Shown here piece after piece: positions 45,289-53,316 of a stretch of DNA of 64,000 nucleotides. This DNA is from Nocardioides marmorisolisilvae (GTDB taxonomy: Bacteria; Actinomycetota; Actinomycetes; Propionibacteriales; Nocardioidaceae). Made by a program: the position numbers and the translations under genes. Positions within the stretch are counted from its first letter, which is position 1; every line of letters starts with the position of its first letter. The DNA lies in assembly GCF_003725775.1 (NCBI RefSeq), contig NZ_RJSG01000001.1, positions 464,746 to 528,745 on the forward strand. Direction: 5' to 3'. The notes below the pieces were generated by a model, which ran no database searches, had not been told where the DNA came from, and saw only the letters and a program-made list of their open reading frames with translations.

Positions 45289-46769
45289 TCCCTTGGCGGC
45301 GGCGATTGCACCGGTCCCAGAGCCGTGAAACTGAGAGCGGCGACCAAACCGCTGGCAAAAAGGACGAAGAGGCCCAGGCCCGCCACAGAGGTCCACGGAA
45401 TCGGGATCGGCACGATCCTCGTGTGCTCGATCGCACCACTTCCGACAACTTCAGCATGACCGGTGCCGAGGATGCCCCGCACGCCGAGAAGCGCGATGAC
45501 CGAAGAAGCGATCACACCTGGGACCAACGGTAGTAAGGCTTCGAGCACCACGCTGAGCCGCAGCACTCTGCGCGGCGTCCCCACGGCCAATTGGACCTCG
45601 AACTGCTCACGACGAGCGACCATCGCCTCGAAGGTACTGAGGGCGAGCCCGCAGCACGCCAGAGCTAGTGCGAGGTAGTAGGCGACATCCACGAGTCTCA
45701 GCGTGTCGGCATACAGCGGGTCTTCAGGATCAGTGATGACCAAGAAGTGCGCTTTGACCGCTTGTCCACTGAACGCCACGACGAGCGCAAGGAGGACTAG
45801 AGCCGTCGCGCGGCTGACTGCGTAGGGATCACTTTCCAAACGACGCCCGGCGATCAGAAGAGCCGGTCTTCTCGCCGTGTCAGCAATCCAGCGGCCGAGA
45901 TGCGATGCCACCGACGCCACCCCGACTACGAGAGACCCGGCGGCGACCGAGAACAACCCGACCACAACAATCACGTCGATCTGCGTGGCCCTGTTCGGCT
46001 GACCGAGGAGGGACCGTAGGCCGGAGTATCCGACCAGACCGCTGAGGCTGAGCAGAAGGGTGATCGCCGCGGCCGCAAGCGGGGGCCGACGAGCTTTGAC
46101 GCGTCGAGACACGGCAAGTGGATCTGCCTCAATGCGACGTGACGCGAACCAACAAACGATGACCGCGGCGGTCGGAAGCAGGAGCAGAGTCGCCAGAGCC
46201 CAGCAACTACCCGGTGCAACGTCCGTCGGCAGCACGTGGACCGAGCCGTGGTGAACATGAGTAATTTCCGTGGTCGCGTCGACCCCGTCGCGAACCACAG
46301 TCGTGGTGGTCCAGCTTCCGATCACTGTGAGCGGGCCGTTCAACAGACGCTGGGCGAGAGGAAAGGCGCAAAGCGCTGCAACTGCTCCTGTCGCCACGGG
46401 TAACGCCGCTTCGGCGACCAAGGCGATCCGGACCTCCCGGGGCGTGGCCCCGACGAGTCGGTACAGGGCCAGGCGGCGGTTCCGAGCCGGTGAACCCAAA
46501 GTTGCCGCCTGACCAAGCAGTGCCACAAGCGGGACTAGGAGCAGCGCCAATCCAGTAAGTAGTCCCTGTCGCATCGATGCCTGTTGAAGCAGGGCAGTCG
46601 AGTAGGGACCGCCGTGCCCAGAATCAATCGCTCTCACCGTCCCGACGGCCAGACAGGTGACGCTGGCAGCAGCGCCGACTGCGGCAGAGGCTACGAACCG
46701 AGGACGTGACGAGTACGCAGATCGGAAACCCAGTGCGACCAGGTTGAACAGTCGAACACCCCGCGTCAT
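45285..46769 (-). CDS. FtsX-like ABC transporter permease
   Basis: A 494-residue membrane protein with about eight transmembrane segments in two blocks, each with a large extracytoplasmic loop, and the FtsX-type loops LYRLVGATPREVRIALV (near 108) and LAVGTPRRVLRLSVVLEA (near 400). This MacB/LolE-type layout acts in mechanotransmission or export rather than import. Start ATG 46769 overlaps the ATPase stop by four bases (ATGA). It forms an operon with the upstream small secreted protein and ABC ATPase. Codon use is more relaxed than in flanking housekeeping genes. Confidence 0.85.
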   Translation of the reverse strand: MTRGVRLFNLVALGFRSAYSSRPRFVASAAVGAAASVTCLAVGTVRAIDSGHGGPYSTALLQQASMRQGLLTGLALLLVPLVALLGQAATLGSPARNRRLALYRLVGATPREVRIALVAEAALPVATGAVAALCAFPLAQRLLNGPLTVIGSWTTTTVVRDGVDATTEITHVHHGSVHVLPTDVAPGSCWALATLLLLPTAAVIVCWFASRRIEADPLAVSRRVKARRPPLAAAAITLLLSLSGLVGYSGLRSLLGQPNRATQIDVIVVVGLFSVAAGSLVVGVASVASHLGRWIADTARRPALLIAGRRLESDPYAVSRATALVLLALVVAFSGQAVKAHFLVITDPEDPLYADTLRLVDVAYYLALALACCGLALSTFEAMVARREQFEVQLAVGTPRRVLRLSVVLEALLPLVPGVIASSVIALLGVRGILGTGHAEVVGSGAIEHTRIVPIPIPWTSVAGLGLFVLFASGLVAALSFTALGPVQSPPPRD

Positions 46770-47452
46770 GCTGGCGCCTCGAGCATCCCGTCACGTAGCT
46801 CCACGACACGGTCAGCTCGACTGGCAGCCGCCGGGTCGTGTGTGACCATCACGACGGCTGTGCCTGCCCTTGCCAGGGCCACCAGTTCGTCGAGCACCCG
46901 AGCCCCGGAGTTCGAGTCGAGCGCGCCGGTCGGTTCGTCAGCGAAAAGGATCGTTGGGTCAGTTGCGACCGCCCTCGCCATGGCGACCCGCTGAGCCTGA
47001 CCCCCGGAAAGCGCGGAAGGTCTGGCAGGCGCAAACTCCGCGACTCCGAAGCGATCGAGTACCGCTGTGGCTCGCGCAATCGCCTCACCGCGTCGCATAC
47101 CCCGGAGGAGCAGGGGCAAGGCCACATTCTCTGCCGCCGAAAGCTCAGGCACGAGTTGGCCGAACTGGAACATGATGCCGAAGCAGGTTCGCCGCATCTC
47201 ACTCCGTCGAGCCTCGGCCAGCCGAGAGAGCTGCAGGCCACCAAAGGTGATCTCGCCGGCGTCAGGTTGAACGATGGTTGCCAGGCAGTGCAGCAGCGTC
47301 GACTTTCCCGAACCAGACGGCCCCGTGATCGCCAGCATCTCGCCAGCGAGGACCTCGAGATCGACGGCTTTCAGAACCTCGCGATCGCCGTAGGTCTTGG
47401 ACACTGCTCGGGCGCGGAGGACGGTGGTCGCTCCGGTTCCCGGAGCGACCAC
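46766..47452 (-). CDS. ABC transporter ATP-binding protein (LolD/MacB type)
   Basis: A 228-residue ATPase partner of the FtsX-like permease. Walker A ITGPSGSGKSTLLH near residue 45, Q-loop FQFGQLVPEL near 92, signature LSGGQAQRVAMARAV near 144, Walker B ILFADEPTGALD, H-loop MVTHDP. The start is uncertain. GTG 47452 is the first possible codon after the upstream stop and lies inside a perfect 15-bp hairpin (47422-47454), with no clear ribosome binding site. Translation may therefore be coupled to the upstream secreted-protein gene (stop 14 bases upstream), or be controlled by the hairpin. Confidence 0.85.
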   Translation of the reverse strand: MVAPGTGATTVLRARAVSKTYGDREVLKAVDLEVLAGEMLAITGPSGSGKSTLLHCLATIVQPDAGEITFGGLQLSRLAEARRSEMRRTCFGIMFQFGQLVPELSAAENVALPLLLRGMRRGEAIARATAVLDRFGVAEFAPARPSALSGGQAQRVAMARAVATDPTILFADEPTGALDSNSGARVLDELVALARAGTAVVMVTHDPAAASRADRVVELRDGMLEAPA

Positions 47453-47454
47453 CG
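47422..47454. promoter_or_regulatory. perfect 15-bp hairpin over the start codon of the ABC ATPase gene
   Basis: Arms 47422-47436 and 47440-47454 (cggtggtcgctccgg and its exact complement) with a three-base loop. The presumed GTG start is within the 5' arm on the transcript. No T-run follows, so it does not look like a terminator; it could block or delay translation, or be a processing point between the secreted protein and the transporter. Confidence 0.75.
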
Positions 47455-47466
47455 AGAGGTAGGAGT

Positions 47467-47844
47467 TCAGCTTCGGCCGCCTGACTCGTAACCGCTGCAG
47501 TCGTTCGGCCAGTTGTTGATCTCCTCGCAGGAACGGAACTTGACCACCTTGTTCTCGCTCCACTGGTGATCGAAGTTCTTGCACGTGCCGTTGCCGCCGC
47601 CCCAGTTGTGCTTGGTCAACGAACCTCCGTCGAACGCGTATTCGGCGTACACCGCGTGCCCATCGCTGCTGGTATCGCACACGTGGAAGCGCTCATCGTT
47701 GCCGGCGCCACTCCCGTCAGGATCGTTGTTGAAAAGGACCGACGAGCCGTCAGTCGTCTTCTGCCAGGTCGCCGCCATGGCTGCAGTTGCTCCGAAGAAC
47801 AAGCCGACCGCTGCCAATGTCAGTACCACCAGGAAACTCTTCAT
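47467..47844 (-). CDS. small secreted protein linked to an ABC transporter
   Basis: A 125-residue exported protein: signal peptide (MKSFLVVLTLAAVGLFFGATAAMA, cut near residue 25), a mature part of about 100 residues with four cysteines (VCDT, TCKNF, SCEEI, DCSGY) and the motif DGHAVYAEY. Small secreted actinobacterial proteins with a related VCD...DGHGVYAEY pattern are common, but none has a known function to my knowledge. Start ATG 47844 has GGGAGG upstream. It leads an operon with an ABC ATPase and FtsX-like permease. The layout resembles toxin/bacteriocin export-immunity operons, which is only a guess. Confidence 0.75.
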   Translation of the reverse strand: MKSFLVVLTLAAVGLFFGATAAMAATWQKTTDGSSVLFNNDPDGSGAGNDERFHVCDTSSDGHAVYAEYAFDGGSLTKHNWGGGNGTCKNFDHQWSENKVVKFRSCEEINNWPNDCSGYESGGRS

Positions 47845-48010
47845 TCGAACCTCCCATGGTTGTTGGATTGAAACTGGCCAACAGACGTCGGCCGCGTGGC
47901 ACGGATGACGTGGACTCTGCAAAGTCGCACCAAGTCCGGACGATGGACGGCGAGATCCGCCAACCAGCGGGCAATTCGGCAGGGACGGTAAACCAGGGCA
48001 GGATCAAAGC

Positions 48011-48400
48011 GTGTCCCTCGTACTTCCCCGGTCTTCGGCCTTCCTCGATTTCTGGATCGAACGTCGGCTCTGCACGGTGACCACGCTGCGGCCGGACGGC
48101 TCACCTCACGTCGTCCCGATGGGTGTGGTGATCGACCCGGAGACCGACACCGCTTGGGCGATCACCTCGAAGACCTCGCGCAAGGCGCGCAACCTGGCCG
48201 ACGGCGGACCGATCGCCGTGTGCTGCGTCGACGGCCGCTCCTGGTCGACGATCGAGGGAACGGCCACCGTTTCCGACGACCCGAAAGTCGTCGCCGAAGC
48301 CGAGCGTCGCTACGCCGAGCGTTACAAAGTGCCTCGCGAAAACCCGAGTCGCGTCGCGATCCGGATCTCGGTCACGAAGGTCATCGGCAACGTGGGTTAG
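48011..48400 (+). CDS. PPOX-class F420-dependent oxidoreductase (Rv1155-like)
   Basis: A 129-residue split-barrel flavin-fold protein; actinobacterial members of this size bind F420 and reduce quinone-like or biliverdin-like substrates. Features: FLDFWIERRLCTVTTLRPDGSPHVVPM at the start with the conserved PHVVP, and AWAITSKTSRKARNL near residue 50. Start GTG 48011. Divergent from the small secreted-protein gene. Confidence 0.88.
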   Translation: MSLVLPRSSAFLDFWIERRLCTVTTLRPDGSPHVVPMGVVIDPETDTAWAITSKTSRKARNLADGGPIAVCCVDGRSWSTIEGTATVSDDPKVVAEAERRYAERYKVPRENPSRVAIRISVTKVIGNVG

Positions 48401-48418
48401 GGCAGCCCTCGCTGCGGC

Positions 48419-48760
48419 TCAGGACGTAGGCCCGGCACGCGCCCTGGCGCGAAGCGCCTTGCTGCCGAAAGCGCCGGGCAGGCGGCGCTCGACGACAACC
48501 GTGACGTCGCCATCCGACGCTTCACAGAGCCTTACGCTCACACCGTTACGGCGACCTATTCGTTCGGCGGCCAGGCACGGCGACCCACCTTCCTGGGCTG
48601 CCGATGCACCCGCAAGTGCCGCAAGGTCCGCCGCACCCTGAACCTGTCGGTGCGTGGCGATGACCGCTACGACGCCTCCCCCGATAACTGCGACGAAAAC
48701 AATCAGAGCCGCCAGGCCGAGCGCCATCACCACAGCCGCACCATCCTCGCGCCGGCTCAT
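48419..48760 (-). CDS. TadE-like protein of the helicase/secretion neighbourhood
   Basis: A 113-residue protein with one N-terminal membrane segment (GAAVVMALGLAALIVFVAVIGGGVVAVIA) after a short basic start (MSRREDG), and a pilin-like motif (VQGAADLAALAGASAAQ) after it. It matches the Rv3654c-type family found only next to the actinobacterial tad genes. It probably forms the minor part of the pilus or its tip. ATG at 48760 overlaps the upstream TadE stop by four bases (ATGA). Last gene of the tad operon. Confidence 0.85.
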   Translation of the reverse strand: MSRREDGAAVVMALGLAALIVFVAVIGGGVVAVIATHRQVQGAADLAALAGASAAQEGGSPCLAAERIGRRNGVSVRLCEASDGDVTVVVERRLPGAFGSKALRARARAGPTS

Positions 48761-49113
48761 GATCCGGGCTCTTGGGCTGCGACAGCCTCGGCCCTAACGG
48801 GCCGGCCAAGAAATCCGAGGAGACCACCGGGACCGCGCATCTCGGCGGTGACAGTGACGACCAGGGCACCCTGTTCCTCCCGCACCACGATCTGGGCGCC
48901 GTCAGGCGCGATCTGTCGGCCAAGCCTCGAGCTGGTCTCCGCGTCGTCGCCCCGTGCAAGTGCTCGCGCTGTCTCCCGCGCTGCATCAACCACCCGAGCT
49001 TGGGCGACGCCGAACGCGACCATCCACGCGAGCACCGCCGCCAGAACGACCAGGACCGGGATCACCGTCGCCGTCTCCGCCGTGACCGCACCTGATTCAT
49101 CGCGCCTTCTCAT
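48757..49113 (-). CDS. TadE-family pilus protein
   Basis: A 118-residue TadE-like protein (Rv3655c type). A short basic N-terminus (MRRRDESGAVTAETATV) contains the Glu seen in TadE/pilin prepilin cleavage motifs, followed by a membrane segment and the VDAARETARALARG motif. ATG 49113 is chosen because AAAGGAGG lies just upstream; the longer upstream frame is non-coding. Overlaps the next gene by four bases. Confidence 0.87.
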   Translation of the reverse strand: MRRRDESGAVTAETATVIPVLVVLAAVLAWMVAFGVAQARVVDAARETARALARGDDAETSSRLGRQIAPDGAQIVVREEQGALVVTVTAEMRGPGGLLGFLGRPVRAEAVAAQEPGS

Positions 49114-49130
49114 CGACCCTCCTTTCGCCA

Positions 49131-49157
49131 TGGCGGAGGAGCAGCGCTCCTCCGCCA
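49131..49157 (-). repeat. perfect 12-bp hairpin between pilin and TadE genes
   Basis: Arms 49131-49142 (tggcggaggagc) and 49146-49157 pair around a three-base loop. It lies 13 bases after the pilin stop and 17 bases before the TadE start, so it may attenuate transcription into tadE or stabilise the pilin message. No T-run follows. Confidence 0.7.
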
Positions 49158-49169
49158 CGACCAGCCCGA

Positions 49170-49349
49170 TCAGAACGGCAGCATCCCGAGAACCCGGTCG
49201 AAGATCGTGTTCACGACCTTCGCTCCGGTGTCGCTCGTGAGCAGCTTGAACAGCAGGCCGGCAAACCCGACTCCGGCTCCGGTGCAGACGGCGTACTCGG
49301 CGGTGGTCGCGCCGATCTGGTCCCTCAGTCGTTCGGTGGCAATACGCAT
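49170..49349 (-). CDS. Flp-like pilin (DUF4244 family)
   Basis: A 59-residue protein beginning MRIATERLRDQIGATTAEYA. The basic leader, the TAEYA segment (Glu near residue 17, as in Flp pilins) and one hydrophobic stretch (CTGAGVGFAGLLFKLL) match the DUF4244/Rv3656c family, the major pilin of the actinobacterial tad locus. ATG at 49349 follows AGGAGAAGCA. It stands between TadC and the TadE genes with its own 140-base upstream gap, where a promoter may lie. Confidence 0.88.
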   Translation of the reverse strand: MRIATERLRDQIGATTAEYAVCTGAGVGFAGLLFKLLTSDTGAKVVNTIFDRVLGMLPF

Positions 49350-49489
49350 TGCTTCTCCTGTTCCTTGTGCCGCGCGATGACGGCGATTCCTCTGACCGGT
49401 AGGAGGTTTCCGGCTGCAGGAGCACCGAGCGACGACACGATCGGGAGCGGTGGAGAACCGGCAACGTGAATCACCTGTGGACGACTCGG

Positions 49490-50209
49490 TCAGCGGAAAA
49501 GGGTGAGGGACGAGAAGAGTCCGGCTGCGAGTGGAACGACTCCGAGAAGAACGAAGGACGAAAGGAAACAGAGGCCGAGGGGTGCTGCTGCCCGTACTTC
49601 AACCGTCCGTGCGCTGGCTTCAGCGCGAGCCCGGTTCTGGTTGAGAAGATCCTCGGCCAAACGCGTCACCGCCTGCTCCACCGACGCCCCGGACTCATGT
49701 GCTCTCGCCATGCGCCGACCGAGTTCTTCGAGCGGCCCGTCGACTGATCGCCACACGCGTCCCGCATCGACTCCCATCTGAAGACGGCGGCGGATCAGGT
49801 CGAGCTCGTCTCCCGCGGCACCAGGCATCGCCGTGGCGACTGTTTCCAGGGCTGCGACGGTCGCCGCACCCGCGGCCAGGCACGCCGCAAGGAGATGCAC
49901 GGCGATCGGCACGTCCCGCTCGAGCTCACGCCGACGTCTCGCTGCTGCTGGGCTCTCAAGGCGCGAAAGGGCGCGCCAGGAGAGCAAGGCCGCCACCACC
50001 CCGATCGCCCAGCCGGCGACTCCGCCGACCACTGCCCAGCCGCCGACCGCTGCAAGAATGCACAAGGTCCCGCGCAGGCGAAGCAGCAGAGCGCGTTCTG
50101 CCGTCCCCCCGGGGCGACCGGATCCCGGCGTCGTCTCGAGGCGGCCTTCGAGCGGGACGAGGGCGGCGACCGCTGCCGACGCGAACAAGCCAGCCAGGAA
50201 CGGACTCAT
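49490..50209 (-). CDS. type II secretion F-like protein TadC
   Basis: A 239-residue inner-membrane platform protein of the tad system (Rv3657c type), with membrane segments at the N-terminus, about residues 50-90 and at the C-terminus, and the conserved cytoplasmic part (DVPIAVHLLAACLAAGAA). Start ATG 50209; overlaps TadB by four bases. It works with TadB below the pilus. Confidence 0.87.
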   Translation of the reverse strand: MSPFLAGLFASAAVAALVPLEGRLETTPGSGRPGGTAERALLLRLRGTLCILAAVGGWAVVGGVAGWAIGVVAALLSWRALSRLESPAAARRRRELERDVPIAVHLLAACLAAGAATVAALETVATAMPGAAGDELDLIRRRLQMGVDAGRVWRSVDGPLEELGRRMARAHESGASVEQAVTRLAEDLLNQNRARAEASARTVEVRAAAPLGLCFLSSFVLLGVVPLAAGLFSSLTLFR

Positions 50210-50973
50210 GACAGCTCTGTCTGGTCCGCGATCCGTTCGAGCCAGACACTCCCTGACCAGACGAGCATCAGGCCTGCCGCCAAGCACAGCTGGCCCGGGA
50301 ACGACCGTAGGAGAAACGTGAAGGGGTCTCCGCCCATCCCGCGTCCGAGAAACAGCACGCCCAACGGAAGCAGCGCCAACAGCCGCGCGGTTGCCAACGC
50401 GGCGGACAGCTCGGTACTGACCAAGCGCGACGTCGCCCGGCTTGCGCGCGCGGTGTCGGCCGCCCGCGCCATCGTCTTGGCAAGTCCGGCGCCGGACCGG
50501 TGAGACACGCTCCAGGCCGAGGCTGCTACTCGAAGCAGCCCAGCCCCAGGTAGCTCGGCGACGGCTCGGAACGCGTCGGGGATATCCGCCCCGGTGTCGG
50601 CTGCGCGGGCGACGGGCTCGAGCTCCACGAACTCGGCGGCCATGTTCCGCACTGCCTGAAGCGGCGGCAAGCCAGCAGCCAGATCAGCTGCCAGACCTTC
50701 GCAGGCGGAAAGCATCAGGTCGCGCCGGAGATTCACATCGCGTCGCAGCCTCCGTCGACGGATCGCCCGGAGGACGGCTGCACCGCTCGCAACGCAGACG
50801 AGGACGAGGAGAGGCGACAGGTCGAGCCGTGCGAGGACACCAGCGGCGGCGCAAGCGCCCAGCACCCACGCACCTTTGACTGGCCCTGGCCCCGCAGACG
50901 AAGCCAGTCGTGTCACCCTCGGAGCGGCGAGGTAGGCCGCAACGGCTGCCGCGACCGAGGCAAACATCGTCAC
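50206..50973 (-). CDS. type II secretion F-like protein TadB
   Basis: A 255-residue inner-membrane protein (Rv3658c type) with N- and C-terminal membrane segments and the platform motif LPPLQAVRNMAAEF near residue 100. GTG 50973 overlaps the TadA stop (GTGA); ATG 50967 is also possible. Partner of TadC. Confidence 0.87.
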   Translation of the reverse strand: MTMFASVAAAVAAYLAAPRVTRLASSAGPGPVKGAWVLGACAAAGVLARLDLSPLLVLVCVASGAAVLRAIRRRRLRRDVNLRRDLMLSACEGLAADLAAGLPPLQAVRNMAAEFVELEPVARAADTGADIPDAFRAVAELPGAGLLRVAASAWSVSHRSGAGLAKTMARAADTARASRATSRLVSTELSAALATARLLALLPLGVLFLGRGMGGDPFTFLLRSFPGQLCLAAGLMLVWSGSVWLERIADQTELS

Positions 50974-52115
50974 CCGGCCAGCAGTTCCTCGAGGCGTCCC
51001 GCGGCCGGACCGGGCACGAGTTGCAGGTCATCTGCGAATCGCACCGCTAGCGACACCCCGTCAACGCCGTCGAGGACCCCGATCGCTCCAACCCTGCGCG
51101 CACCGTTGGGAGACCGAACCACATGGATCACCAGGTCCACTGCCGCACCGAACATGGCCCGAGCAGCTTCGCGATTCAGGCCAGCGGCTAGCGCCATCGT
51201 CTCGATGCGGGCAGGAATCGCGGCCGGAGAGTTGGCGTGGACGGTCCCGCACCCGCCCTCGTGACCGGTGTTCATCGCTGCGAGCAGGTCGACCACCTCT
51301 GCCCCCCGCACCTCACCGACCACCAGACGATCGGGACGCATGCGGAGGGCCTGCCGAACGAGCATCTGCAAGGTGATCGCACCTGCTCCCTCGATGTTCG
51401 GTGGCCGTGCCTCCAGAGCAACCACATGGGGGTGTTCGGGTCGCAGCTCACTTGCGTCCTCGACGATGACCAGACGTTCGCGCGGATCGACCAGGCTCAG
51501 CATCGTGTTGAGCAACGTGGTCTTCCCAGTACCGGTGCCGCCGCTCACCAGAAATGCGCAACGCGATCTGACGATGCGATCGAGCAGAGTCGCGCCATCT
51601 GGACTCACCATTCCCGCAGATGCGAGACCCGCGAGGTCGAAGGCCCGTCTTCGCGGCACGCGGAGCGAGACAAGGGTCCCGGGACGCGACAACGGAGCAA
51701 GCACCGCGTGGAACCTCGTGCCGTCCGACAGGCGCAGGTCGACGAACGGTGACGCATCGTCCAGGCGCCGACCTCCCGCAGCGGCTAAGCGCTGCGCGAG
51801 CCGGCGTACCGAGTCGTCGTCTCCGAAGCGGACTCCTGTCAGCTCGAGCCCGTTGCCCCGATCGACCCACACCTCGCTGGGTCCGTTGACCAGAACGTCA
51901 GTCACCCCGGGTAGCGCGATCAGCTCTTCGAGGGGACCAGCGCCGAGAACGTCACGACGCAATGCATCGTGCACGGCCAGCACCTGGGTGTGCCCGATCG
52001 GCCGGCCACCTTTGCGCAAGGCTGAGGCCACGCTCTGGGGTGTCACCTCCGCGCCGTCCAACGCGAGACGGTCCCGCACCTCGGCGAGGAGGTCAGCCGG
52101 CGGTCCTTGCGTCAA
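50970..52115 (-). CDS. TadA-family pilus assembly ATPase
   Basis: Secretion ATPase of 381 residues that powers assembly of the tad pilus (Rv3659c type). Walker A VSGGTGTGKTTLLN near residue 195, Asp box VIVEDASELRP, Walker B RPDRLVVGEVRGAEVVDLL, and His box GGCGTVHANSP near 295. The start is TTG 52115, overlapping the Ssd stop (TTGA). It is cotranscribed with TadB, TadC and the Ssd gene. Confidence 0.92.
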   Translation of the reverse strand: MTQGPPADLLAEVRDRLALDGAEVTPQSVASALRKGGRPIGHTQVLAVHDALRRDVLGAGPLEELIALPGVTDVLVNGPSEVWVDRGNGLELTGVRFGDDDSVRRLAQRLAAAGGRRLDDASPFVDLRLSDGTRFHAVLAPLSRPGTLVSLRVPRRRAFDLAGLASAGMVSPDGATLLDRIVRSRCAFLVSGGTGTGKTTLLNTMLSLVDPRERLVIVEDASELRPEHPHVVALEARPPNIEGAGAITLQMLVRQALRMRPDRLVVGEVRGAEVVDLLAAMNTGHEGGCGTVHANSPAAIPARIETMALAAGLNREAARAMFGAAVDLVIHVVRSPNGARRVGAIGVLDGVDGVSLAVRFADDLQLVPGPAAGRLEELLAG

Positions 52116-53179
52116 GCGACGCGCTCCGCCGCTTGAGGACCGAGGCTGGTGGCCACTTCCTTGGCTGCTCGCGCCAGTGCGCCACGACGGAAGCGAAGCG
52201 GCCCGGCGCCAAGACTGATCGCCTCATCGAGACCGCGCTGATCTCCCATCGAAGCAAGGACCGGGAGCCGCAAGAGCCGCGCGATGTCGAACTCGTTGAC
52301 ACCTCCGGTCCGATCGCGGAGAAGCACCTTGGAAGTGCTCGCCGGGAGCCTGCGTGCAACGCGGGCAGCCGCGGTCACGGCTGGCACGGTGGTCGTCGTC
52401 ACGAGGATGACGTGGTCACACCTGGCGAGGACCTCATCAGTAACCGGATCGGGGTGACGCGGGAGGTCGACAACGACCGAACGGAATCCACGGGTCCCAG
52501 CCGACAGCGCCTCCCGTACGGCGAAGGCTGGCAGCCCCGGAGCGCGATGCACCGGCCAGGTGAGCACGGACAGCCCGTCGCGACCCGGAACAGCATCGCG
52601 AAGGGATCTCGCACTGAGCCGCCCGGTTGCTTGAACCAGGGAGTCCCAACGAACGCCCGATGCCTTCTCCATACCCAAGACGCGGTCGAGCCCAGCGCCT
52701 CCCACGTCCGCGTCGATCAGGAGAGCTCCACCGCGCGCGCCGAGCACCTGGCCAAGCGCCGCAGCGAAGACTGTCGCCCCGACGCCGCCGGCGCCACCGA
52801 TCACACCGAACACGGTGCCGCGCGAAGCCGACCCGTCGGCAGCGTCTGCGAGCAGCTCGATCAGCCACGAGTCGGACGCCGGCAACGCAGCGACGGACTC
52901 TGCCGAGCACGCCAGGGCGTCGCGGAACAAGAGGTCCGGCAGAGAGCCCACCCCCAGCACGTGCACGCCCGGTCGGCGAGCCGGCTGAGCCCGCGCCATG
53001 CGGTCGGCACGGTCAGCGCCGACCAGCACCAAAGGAGCCGTCGGCCAGAGCTGGAGAGCAGCACCCTCGTCGGCCACCACTTCCGGAACCACGCCTGCGG
53101 CGGCAGCAAGTCGAAGGACCTCGGAGATGAGGGCGTCGTCGTCGGTGACGAGCAGGGGCGGTGGGACGTGAACATTCAT
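52112..53179 (-). CDS. ssd: CpaE-like / septum-site-determining ATPase (Ssd)
   Basis: A 355-residue MinD/ParA-superfamily protein (Rv3660c, TIGR03815 type) at the head of the tad operon. An N-terminal receiver-like part (LLVTDDDALISEVLRL) precedes the ATPase with a deviant Walker A, GVIGGAGGVGATVFAAAL near residue 125, in which the usual Lys is absent. In mycobacteria the homologue Ssd affects septation; in Caulobacter CpaE localises pili. Start ATG 53179; the frame upstream is non-coding. Two DnaA-box-like sites lie 54-89 bases upstream. Confidence 0.88.
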   Translation of the reverse strand: MNVHVPPPLLVTDDDALISEVLRLAAAAGVVPEVVADEGAALQLWPTAPLVLVGADRADRMARAQPARRPGVHVLGVGSLPDLLFRDALACSAESVAALPASDSWLIELLADAADGSASRGTVFGVIGGAGGVGATVFAAALGQVLGARGGALLIDADVGGAGLDRVLGMEKASGVRWDSLVQATGRLSARSLRDAVPGRDGLSVLTWPVHRAPGLPAFAVREALSAGTRGFRSVVVDLPRHPDPVTDEVLARCDHVILVTTTTVPAVTAAARVARRLPASTSKVLLRDRTGGVNEFDIARLLRLPVLASMGDQRGLDEAISLGAGPLRFRRGALARAAKEVATSLGPQAAERVA

Positions 53180-53232
53180 GGACGAACCGTGCCCGGTCAC
53201 GAGGTGACCTTGCGTCAGTCCTGACACAAACC

Positions 53233-53268
53233 TGTGGATAACCACCGTTGCCCGGCGGCTGTGGACAA
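53233..53268. promoter_or_regulatory. two DnaA-box-like sites upstream of the tad operon
   Basis: tgtggataa (53233-53241) and tgtggacaa (53260-53268) are the complements of TTATCCACA and TTGTCCACA, both exact DnaA-box forms, 27 bases apart, in the intergenic region upstream of the Ssd gene. A third, imperfect site tgtggacga is at 49476-49484. Confidence 0.6.
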
Positions 53269-53316
53269 CTCCAAAGGCGCTAGTTCACGTCGACCGTGGC
53301 CCCGCCGGCGGCACCG

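Noticed and set aside
47467-47844. Lactococcin 972-type bacteriocin
   Set aside because: The mature sequence lacks the characteristic features of that family, although the operon layout (small secreted protein plus ABC transporter) is reminiscent.
53233-53268. Chromosomal replication origin
   Set aside because: Only two good DnaA boxes, no AT-rich unwinding region, and no dnaA, dnaN or rpmH nearby.
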